Positions 1 through 5,301 of a stretch of DNA of 5,301 bases are shown one piece after another. Each line of letters opens with the position of its first letter. Positions within the stretch are counted from its first letter, which is position 1. Origin of the DNA: JBCDCB01 sp039182735 (GTDB lineage: Bacteria; Planctomycetota; Phycisphaerae; Phycisphaerales; UBA1924); assembly GCA_039182735.1 (NCBI GenBank), contig JBCDCB010000063.1, positions 1-5,301 on the forward strand. Direction: 5' to 3'. Below the pieces are notes generated by a model. That model was given only the letters and a program-made list of their open reading frames with translations, searched no databases and was not told the origin of the DNA. Both the position numbers and the translations under genes were made by a program.

Positions 1-1430
1 CCGACGGGCAGCTGGCCCGACGCGCCGGCCGGGCCCGTGTTCCCGTTCCCGCAGCCGGCGTGCGCCTCGTGCTGGACGCGGTCGATCGCCGCCTCGTCGC
101 GCGTGAAGATCGCGGCGGCGAGCCCGTACGCCGTCGCGTTGCACTGCTGCATCGCGCCGTCGAGCGAGTCCACTGTGGTGACGCGCACGAGCGGGCCGAA
201 GAGCTCGACATCGCAGCCCGGACCGCTGCTTGGGTCGGCATCCTTCACGAACGAATCGACCTCGACGATGCCCGGCGAAACGTATGCGCCCCCCGATGGA
301 TGATCGACGGCGCTCAGAGCCGTCAGCACGCGTCCGCCCTGCGACGCGAGCGAGTCCTGAAACGCCAGCGCGTTCTGGCGGCTTTCCTCGTTGATGAGCG
401 GGCCCATGAAGGGCTGCTGCCCGCCCTCGCCGCGCGGGTCTCCGATCAGCATGGCACCCGCGATCTTCTGCAGCAGCGGAATGAACTTTGGTGCGATCGA
501 TTCGTGCACCACGATCCGGCGCGTGCAGGTACACCGCTGGCCGGTTGTGACAAACGCGGCACGGGCGCACTCGATCGCGGCCTGTTTGAGATCAGCGTCG
601 GGCAGCACGACCGCGGCGTTGTTGCCGCCGAGTTCGAGCGCCACGATCCGCCCCGGTCGATCGAGGTTCGCTTCGAGGATCTTGCGACCGACGGGCCATG
701 ACCCGGTGAAGAGGATTCCATCGATATCGTCGTGCGACACGAGGGCGGACGCCACATCGGTCGCGCCCTGCACGAGATTCACGACGCCGGAGGGCGCGCC
801 GACGGACTCGAGCGCTTCGTTGAAGGCTTCGGCGAGGGCCTGCCCCACGGCCGGGGTCTTGTCCGATGGCTTGAAGACCACGGTGTTGCCCGTGAGCAGC
901 GCGGGCACGATGTGCCCGTTGGGCAGGTGCGCGGGGAAGTTGAAGGGCCCGATCACCGCCATCACGCCGTGCGGACGGAAACTGCACACGCCTCGACGCG
1001 TGTCGCCGAGCGAGAGTTCGAAGGGCGTGACGCGCCGGCGCCCGCCGATCTCCGACTCGTCGAGCGTGATATCGACCTTGCCCCCGAGGATCTTGGCCTC
1101 GCCCGTCGCGTCCCACAACGCCTTGCCGGTCTCCTCACTGATGAGCACGCCGAACTCTTCGGCACGCTCGCGCACGATTGTCTGGTACGCGCGCAGCGCT
1201 TCGATGCGCTTCTCGATCGGCGTACGTGACCACGCGGGCAGCGCTTCTCGCGCCGCGTCGATCGCGTGCTGCACGTGTTCCGCATTGGGCGAACCGGACC
1301 AGAGCGGCGGGTCGCTCGGGCGCGCCGGGTTCGTCGAGACCAAGGTATCGCCCGGGATCGCGATGGGCTCCCCCGCGATCAGGCTGCAGGGTTCGTGCTT
1401 GAGCAGGCTCGCCGTGGCGTTCGTTGGCAT
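1..1430 (-). CDS. astD: N-succinylglutamate 5-semialdehyde dehydrogenase, 3' partial
   Basis: NAD(P)-dependent aldehyde dehydrogenase that oxidises N2-succinylglutamate semialdehyde to N2-succinylglutamate, the fourth step of the AST pathway; cytoplasmic. I translated it directly: the frame is open from ATG at 1430 to the window edge, with 476 complete codons and the first two bases of a Gly codon. E. coli AstD is about 492 residues, so only a short C-terminal piece is missing. Landmarks: ETGKALWDATGE (100-111); PHGVMAVIGPFNFPAHLPNG (153-172, oxyanion Asn164), which with the following HIVPALLTGNTVVFKPS is an AstD signature; FTGSWPVG (241-248, nucleotide loop); ALELGGNN (264-271, general base Glu266); TGQRCTCTRR (296-305, nucleophile Cys300, the C-T-C pair being AstD-like); and ELFGPLVRV (409-417). 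The N-terminus is about 15 residues longer than in E. coli. The C-terminal loop (AGCGNGNTGPAGAS) departs from the usual AGIVNWN... form. The start has only a weak GGGA ribosome site 8 bases upstream, so it may depend on translation from astA, 28 bases away. Confidence 0.93.
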   Translation of the reverse strand, partial: MPTNATASLLKHEPCSLIAGEPIAIPGDTLVSTNPARPSDPPLWSGSPNAEHVQHAIDAAREALPAWSRTPIEKRIEALRAYQTIVRERAEEFGVLISEETGKALWDATGEAKILGGKVDITLDESEIGGRRRVTPFELSLGDTRRGVCSFRPHGVMAVIGPFNFPAHLPNGHIVPALLTGNTVVFKPSDKTPAVGQALAEAFNEALESVGAPSGVVNLVQGATDVASALVSHDDIDGILFTGSWPVGRKILEANLDRPGRIVALELGGNNAAVVLPDADLKQAAIECARAAFVTTGQRCTCTRRIVVHESIAPKFIPLLQKIAGAMLIGDPRGEGGQQPFMGPLINEESRQNALAFQDSLASQGGRVLTALSAVDHPSGGAYVSPGIVEVDSFVKDADPSSGPGCDVELFGPLVRVTTVDSLDGAMQQCNATAYGLAAAIFTRDEAAIDRVQHEAHAGCGNGNTGPAGASGQLPV

Positions 1431-1458
1431 GGCTAGTGTCCCGTCCGTGGGCGCCTCG

Positions 1459-2577
1459 CTACGGCGCGGTCTTCGTGTCCCGGAGTTCGCCGACGTACGA
1501 CGGACGCACACCCAGGTCGATCGGCGTGCAGGCGATATCGTCGCCCTCGCGGGTCTCGAGCATCGAAATGGTCTCGGCGGGCAGCGAAATCGACTCGGTG
1601 CCGTTGCGTTCGAATGAGGAGTACATCGCACGGAACTCGCCGTCTTCGTTGAAGCTCGAGACGAACCCGGTGTGCTGCATGGAGGCCCCTTCCCCCGCCC
1701 CTGCCAGCGGCGCGGTGAAGGTATCCCGCACGAGTTCGATGTCGTCGGTGTTTGCGTTGAGGTGCGGCCCGCCGTCGAACGGGTCGATCCGCCCGTTGTA
1801 CGCGAAGCCGAGCGACTCGAGCATCCGACGCGCGGGCATGGTGTCGGGCCCGACCTCGCCCACCAGCGCGCGCGCCTCCGGCGGGAGCAGCGACAGATAG
1901 ATCTCTTCGCGCGGCAGCAGATTGAGCATGAACTCGCGCGAGTGCTGACAGAACTTGTCCGCCTCGCTGTACGACAAGTTGATGAACCGCCTGCCGAGAA
2001 ACTCCCACAGCGTGTTGCGCCCGTCGGGCGTGATCGGGGCCATCATTTCCGCGAGGACGGTGTCGGCAAAGTGCCTGCGGTGCGCGCCGATGAAGTGGAA
2101 GCGGATCAGCGAGATCTGCTTCCCGAGGCGCGCGGGATGACGCCGGAACGACGGGCCGAGGATCAGCCCGCCGATCTCCGTCGGGCTCGACGTGTCGGCG
2201 ATGAGCTTCGCCGTCACCTGCGTCGTGCCCATCTGAAGGTCTTTGCTGAAGAACTCGCGGCGCGTCAGATCGAAGGCGATGTTGGGGTGGTCCGGCCCGC
2301 CCATCTTCGAGACGACCATCGAACACCCGAGCGCGTTGCCCGTCGAGGTGTCCTCGATCACGAAGACGAAGAGCGGCGACTGACCGACCGCCGAGCGGTC
2401 CCCCGCGATCTCGAGCGTTTCCTCACCGCGCGCGACGGCGCGGAAAGAGATGCGGCTGCGCTGCACCTTCTCCGTGATGATTTCCTTGTCCGCCGGCAGA
2501 TTGATGAAGTGGACCATCTTCGCCAGCTTGAGCATCAGGTCGATGTCCTTCGCCTGTGCCCGACGGATGAGATACAT
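1459..2577 (-). CDS. astA: Arginine N-succinyltransferase
   Basis: Catalyses succinyl-CoA plus L-arginine to N2-succinylarginine and CoA, the committing step of the AST pathway; cytoplasmic. 372 residues, slightly longer than E. coli AstA (about 344). Recognised by strong family resemblance along its length: N-terminal MYLIRRAQAKDIDLM (acyltransferase-like first strand), LFVFVIEDTSTGNALGCSMV (69-88), the central EIGGLILGPSFRR (134-146), VLAEMMAPITPDG (174-186), FLGRRFINLSYSEAD (193-207), EVGPDTMPARRMLESLGF (241-258) and the hallmark DPFDGGPHL (265-273). A variable tail follows. It differs from the proteobacterial proteins around residues 128-138, where a D-H/Y-T-G-x-x-E-L-C type segment is replaced by DTSSPTEIGGL. 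It is a single polypeptide, and no second subunit gene (as in the pseudomonad AruF/AruG pair) is visible. It lies 55 bases after the aminotransferase and 28 bases before astD, so it is very probably co-transcribed. Substrate range (arginine versus ornithine) cannot be told from sequence. Confidence 0.93.
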   Translation of the reverse strand: MYLIRRAQAKDIDLMLKLAKMVHFINLPADKEIITEKVQRSRISFRAVARGEETLEIAGDRSAVGQSPLFVFVIEDTSTGNALGCSMVVSKMGGPDHPNIAFDLTRREFFSKDLQMGTTQVTAKLIADTSSPTEIGGLILGPSFRRHPARLGKQISLIRFHFIGAHRRHFADTVLAEMMAPITPDGRNTLWEFLGRRFINLSYSEADKFCQHSREFMLNLLPREEIYLSLLPPEARALVGEVGPDTMPARRMLESLGFAYNGRIDPFDGGPHLNANTDDIELVRDTFTAPLAGAGEGASMQHTGFVSSFNEDGEFRAMYSSFERNGTESISLPAETISMLETREGDDIACTPIDLGVRPSYVGELRDTKTAP

Positions 2578-2586
2578 GCTCGTGCG

Positions 2587-2592
2587 CTCCCT
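2587..2592 (-). promoter_or_regulatory. Shine-Dalgarno site for astA
   Basis: The minus strand reads AGGGAG, then 9 bases, then ATG at 2577. This favours the start at 2577 over in-frame ATGs at 2601, 2619 and 2658, the last of which would overlap the aminotransferase. The protein beginning MYLIRRAQAKD also matches the short N-terminus of known AstA proteins (E. coli begins MMVIRPVERSD, recalled from memory). Confidence 0.7.
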
Positions 2593-2632
2593 GAGCGGCA
2601 TCCGCGCCGCCCGCTGCATCCTACGCCGAGGC

Positions 2633-4177
2633 TCAGTCGCCGGCGTCCCGCGCTGCATGCGGCGACGCGTGCATCGGTCGCAGCGACGGCGCCTCGAACT
2701 TCGGCAGCGACGCGTACACCTTCGACATCGACGTCTCGAAGATCTCGAAGACCGCGTCCCAATGATGCTCTTCCATCACGCCCAGCGGCGGGAGCATCCG
2801 CACATGGAACGGGTCGTGCCCGCAATAGAACGCGATCAGCCCGTCTTCATAAAGCTGCTTGCAGAGCTTGAGGATCGGGTCTTTCTCGCCGCCGAACGGC
2901 GTGAAACGCATCATCCCGCCGTACCCCGAAACGAGTTCGTGCACGCTGGCGGGGTGCGGGAACCAGTCGGGATGTTTGTCGATGAGCGCCTGCGTACGCT
3001 CTTTGAACATGCGGAAGTGCTGCGCGATCTTACCGTCGCTGCCGTAGTACCCGCCGTCGCGGAGACGCTCGAGCGCGCGTCGTCCGACGCGCAGCGACGT
3101 CGTGGATCCGAGGAATGTCCCGCTCAGCAGACCCGGGCGCGGGTTGTACTCGCTCGTATAAATGGCCGCGCACACCTGCGACATCTTGCCGACGGCGCAG
3201 ACATCGACCCACTCGCCCAGCCCCAGCGCCTCGAAGCAGAACATCTGCTCGGTGCGCCCGAAGGTCTGCACCTCGTCCGACCACACCGCGATGTTGTGGT
3301 CCTTGCACACCTGCATGAGCTCGCGGTGGAACTCGGGCAGCGCCGTGTTGAACCCACCCTCGCCCTGCACGAGTTCGAAGATGAAGCACGCGTGCTGCTT
3401 GGGGTAGCGCTGGATGTACTCCTGCAGGTGCCACACGCACATGTCTATGTAGCGCGTCGAGCCGCTGACGTCCCCCGCGCTCATCCGGCGCGCCGCGACG
3501 TGGTCGTAGAACGGCACGTAATCGACAAGCGTGCTCAGCGGGATCCCGCTGCGACCGCCGGCGGAATCGCCCAGCTGCGCCATCGTCACCGTTCGGCCCA
3601 TGAAGCAGTGGCTGAACGCCAGCACACGCGACGCGGGCTCATGCTTCTGGTAGCACACCTTGATGCAGTTCTCGTTGGCCATCGCGCCCGAGTTGCAGAG
3701 GAAGACGTGCGCGAGATCGCTCGTCTTCCGCGCCTGCTCGAGCAGCGTGGACGCGAAGCCGATCGCGTCCTCGTTCTGCATCAGGTGGCCCTGCATCCAG
3801 ATGTCGCTGGTCGCGCCCTCGAGCGCCGCGGCGGTGAGATCCGGGTCCGAGTGCCCGAAGAAGTGCACACCGATGCCGCAGATCATGTCGAGCTTGACCG
3901 ACCCGTCCATCATCTCGACGTAGGGCCCGTTGCCGATGCCCGAACCGATGTACGGGTAGAGCAGCGGCCTGCCGCGCACGCCCGCGGCGCGTTCCATGAA
4001 CGCCTCGAAGGACTCGTGGTGCGCGGGATCCACGGGCCCGCGCACGCCGGTGATCGCCTGCTGGTGCTCGCGCAGCTCACCGGTGATCGTGGCGATCGCC
4101 TGCTGCACCGCGGGGCTGCTGTGGAAGCCTTCGCCCACCGTGCTCCCGCCCGTCTGCCCGTTGCCCGACTCCGACAT
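2633..4177 (-). CDS. Class III PLP-dependent aminotransferase, probable succinylornithine transaminase role
   Basis: A 514-residue fold-type I aminotransferase, predicted cytoplasmic. By context it should transfer the terminal amino group of N2-succinylornithine to 2-oxoglutarate, giving succinylglutamate semialdehyde. Visible motifs: CNSGAMANEN (161-170, PLP phosphate loop), CFMGRT (191-196, in place of the usual FHGRT), ELVQGEGG (268-275), SDEVQTFGRT (300-309, Asp301 to the pyridine nitrogen), VGKMSQVC (329-336, Schiff-base Lys331), SGTFLGSTTS (352-361) and VRMLPPL (459-465). It is longer than AstC/ArgD (about 400 residues), mainly through some 70 N-terminal residues before LLYPYIGSG and a loose Ala/His-rich tail. 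The GK-x-(S/T)-QVC segment recalls lysine 6-aminotransferase more than AstC. About 13 cysteines are scattered through it. The start at 4177 is backed by a strong ribosome binding site and a one-base overlap with the M20 stop. astA follows after 55 bases. Alternatives are lysine or 4-aminobutyrate-type aminotransferase activity. The family is certain; the substrate is inferred from neighbours, so no symbol is given. Confidence 0.92.
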   Translation of the reverse strand: MSESGNGQTGGSTVGEGFHSSPAVQQAIATITGELREHQQAITGVRGPVDPAHHESFEAFMERAAGVRGRPLLYPYIGSGIGNGPYVEMMDGSVKLDMICGIGVHFFGHSDPDLTAAALEGATSDIWMQGHLMQNEDAIGFASTLLEQARKTSDLAHVFLCNSGAMANENCIKVCYQKHEPASRVLAFSHCFMGRTVTMAQLGDSAGGRSGIPLSTLVDYVPFYDHVAARRMSAGDVSGSTRYIDMCVWHLQEYIQRYPKQHACFIFELVQGEGGFNTALPEFHRELMQVCKDHNIAVWSDEVQTFGRTEQMFCFEALGLGEWVDVCAVGKMSQVCAAIYTSEYNPRPGLLSGTFLGSTTSLRVGRRALERLRDGGYYGSDGKIAQHFRMFKERTQALIDKHPDWFPHPASVHELVSGYGGMMRFTPFGGEKDPILKLCKQLYEDGLIAFYCGHDPFHVRMLPPLGVMEEHHWDAVFEIFETSMSKVYASLPKFEAPSLRPMHASPHAARDAGD

Positions 4178-5301
4178 CACGCACGCTCCTCTCGCCACAG
4201 ATCGCGCGGCGACTCCGACAGCCGCAGCAGCGTCACCGCGAGCAGTTGGGCCCGCTCGACGAGCGAATCGAGTTCGATCCACTCGTCGGTCGTGTGCAAC
4301 CCCCCGCCGCGAACACCGAGTGTATCGACCGTCGGGAGCCCGACCGATTGGAGGATGTTCCCATCGCACACACCCCCGGTGGATTCAAACGGCAGAGACT
4401 GCCCGATCCCCTCGGCCGCATCACGCACGAACATCCCAAGCCGCTCGACCGGCGGCGTCATCGGCTTGGCCGGACGGTTGAACGCGCGGTGCACCACAAC
4501 CCTCGGCATCGCGTCTGCGCTCGTCGCCAGGGCGTCGAGTTTCGCGCCCAGTTCGTCCGCGGCTTGCGGATCCGGGTAGCGCGCGTTGCCCCACGCGATC
4601 GCGTGATCGGGCACGGCGTTGGTCGCAATACCACCCCGCAACGGCCCGACGTTTACCGTCACGCCGCGTTCGAGATCGCTCATCTTCTCGACCTCGGTCA
4701 GCGCCCGCGCGAGCGCGTAGACCGCGCTCACGCCCTTCTCGAACTCGCGGCCTGCGTGGGCGCTCCGCCCAAACGTCTCGATCGCGAACTGCCCCGAGCC
4801 CTTGCGCTGGACCGCGAGCGCCCCGCCCGGAAGTGCCGGTTCGAGCGCGATGCCAACGTCGTGCGCACGCGCCGCCTGCTCAAGGTGCGCATGCGAGTAG
4901 AACGAACCCGTCTCCTCGTCGCTGTTGAGCAGGAACGACCACGCGACCCGCTGCTCCGCCGCGTGCAGCGCTTCGAGCGCCACAACCGCGATCAGGATGC
5001 CGCCCTTCATATCGACGACACCCGGCCCGATCGCCGTCTTCCCGTCCGGCTGGACCACCATCTCGCGGAACTCGCCGGCGGGATCGAACACCGTGTCCAG
5101 ATGACCGGCGATCAGCAAGCGCACGGCATCGCCCGCATCGCGGATCGCTTCGGACTCGCACACCACGGTCGGCGGCGGGTCGCCCGCCGCGCCTCCGAGC
5201 AGCCAATCCGGCTTGCTCGGGCCGGCGTGCGAAGTCGTGGCCGCACCCATCGCTTCGAGGCGCGAGACGATGGCGTCTCGATAGCGGTCGAGACCGGCCG
5301 C
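4177..5301 (-). CDS. M20-family metallohydrolase (glutamate carboxypeptidase / desuccinylase-like), 5' partial
   Basis: Two-zinc amidohydrolase of the M20 (CPG2/ArgE/DapE-like) family, which cleaves N-acyl or peptide bonds to amino acids in the cytoplasm. 374 codons are visible. The frame is open to the window edge, and the 17 codons before the ATG at 5250 read as a plausible family N-terminus (GLDRYRDAIVSRLEAMGA), so the true start lies outside and the ATG at 5250 is probably internal. Counting from that Met, the metal-site motifs are complete: HLDTVF (His50, Asp52), GPGVVDMKGG (bridging Asp80), SDEETGS (catalytic pair Glu112-Glu113), LEP (Glu137) and GGLHTTDEW (His319). SAHAG (His165) marks the dimerisation lid domain. 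No signal peptide can be judged because the N-terminus is missing. It is first in the visible operon, and its stop overlaps the next gene's start. From context I infer an N-succinylglutamate desuccinylase role (the AstE step), but AstE proper is M14-type, so the substrate is unproven. A general acyl-amino-acid hydrolase or carboxypeptidase is the alternative. Family assignment is firm; function is tentative. Confidence 0.9.
   Translation of the reverse strand, partial: AAGLDRYRDAIVSRLEAMGAATTSHAGPSKPDWLLGGAAGDPPPTVVCESEAIRDAGDAVRLLIAGHLDTVFDPAGEFREMVVQPDGKTAIGPGVVDMKGGILIAVVALEALHAAEQRVAWSFLLNSDEETGSFYSHAHLEQAARAHDVGIALEPALPGGALAVQRKGSGQFAIETFGRSAHAGREFEKGVSAVYALARALTEVEKMSDLERGVTVNVGPLRGGIATNAVPDHAIAWGNARYPDPQAADELGAKLDALATSADAMPRVVVHRAFNRPAKPMTPPVERLGMFVRDAAEGIGQSLPFESTGGVCDGNILQSVGLPTVDTLGVRGGGLHTTDEWIELDSLVERAQLLAVTLLRLSESPRDLWREERA
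4186..4193 (-). promoter_or_regulatory. Shine-Dalgarno site for the aminotransferase, inside the M20 coding sequence
   Basis: On the minus strand the sequence reads GAGAGGAG, followed by 8 bases and then ATG at 4177. It lies within the last codons of the M20 gene (the Glu-Glu pair of its WREERA tail). The M20 stop and the aminotransferase start share a base (TGATG), an arrangement typical of translational coupling. The site decides the start: upstream in-frame ATGs, as far as 4369, would give a long Arg-rich leader inside the M20 gene with no family resemblance. Confidence 0.8.

Noticed and set aside
391..1617. A 408-codon plus-strand open frame opposite astD
   Set aside because: Ser/Arg/Pro-rich composition with no domain signature, running antisense to an intact AstD with all catalytic motifs. 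It is a shadow frame.
2595..2610. A small GC hairpin (5-bp GCGGC/GCCGC stem, 6-base loop) in the gap before astA
   Set aside because: Such short stems are common by chance in DNA this GC-rich. It has no U-tract for a terminator and does not cover the AGGGAG ribosome site.
1672..2871. A 399-codon plus-strand open frame opposite astA
   Set aside because: Highly charged Arg/Glu/Asp-rich translation, exactly antisense to a confirmed AstA; composition is an artefact of the GC-rich complement.
4178..4369. Possible N-terminal extension of the aminotransferase to an ATG at 4369
   Set aside because: The extra 64 residues are Arg/Ala-rich, lie wholly within the conserved C-terminal part of the M20 gene in another frame, and the strong ribosome binding site points to 4177.
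2450..4579. A 709-codon open frame on the plus strand covering the aminotransferase and parts of its neighbours
   Set aside because: It lies antisense to a clear class III aminotransferase, is extremely rich in Arg, His and Ala with no recognisable motif, and has no family resemblance. Long antisense frames are expected opposite GC-rich coding DNA.
5248..5250. ATG at 5250 as the true start of the M20 gene
   Set aside because: The frame stays open to the window edge and the 17 upstream codons look like the normal M20 N-terminal helix, so the gene most likely starts outside the window.

Overview
The window is a compact, fully coding, one-direction gene cluster. All four genes lie on the minus strand, so transcription runs from the right edge to the left edge. 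DNA is strongly GC-rich by eye, with G/C-biased third codon positions, as in many proteobacteria, actinobacteria and some Planctomycetota. The proteins look divergent from the enterobacterial and pseudomonad versions I know. A Planctomycetota/Phycisphaerae-like host is one guess, but the sequence alone does not prove a lineage.

Layout in transcription order: (1) an M20-family zinc amidohydrolase/peptidase, 5301-4177, with its 5' end cut off by the window; (2) a 514-residue class III PLP aminotransferase, 4177-2633, whose ATG overlaps the M20 stop by one base; (3) arginine N-succinyltransferase astA, 2577-1459; (4) succinylglutamate-semialdehyde dehydrogenase astD, 1430-1, cut off at its 3' end. 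The only non-coding DNA is a 55-base gap (2578-2632) and a 28-base gap (1431-1458). I saw no RNA gene, mobile element, CRISPR array, long repeat, promoter or terminator.

Together the genes point to arginine catabolism by the arginine succinyltransferase (AST) pathway. AstA succinylates arginine, AstB (not in the window) makes succinylornithine, an aminotransferase makes succinylglutamate semialdehyde, AstD oxidises it to succinylglutamate, and a desuccinylase releases glutamate and succinate. The gene order aminotransferase-astA-astD matches the C-A-D part of the E. coli astCADBE operon. Two steps appear to be filled by unusual enzymes: the aminotransferase does not look like AstC/ArgD and carries a lysine-6-aminotransferase-like active-site motif, and an M20 hydrolase stands where an M14-type AstE would be expected. 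This possible variant AST pathway is the most interesting thing here. I found no sign of an exotic new class of system such as a defence island, retron or phage module.
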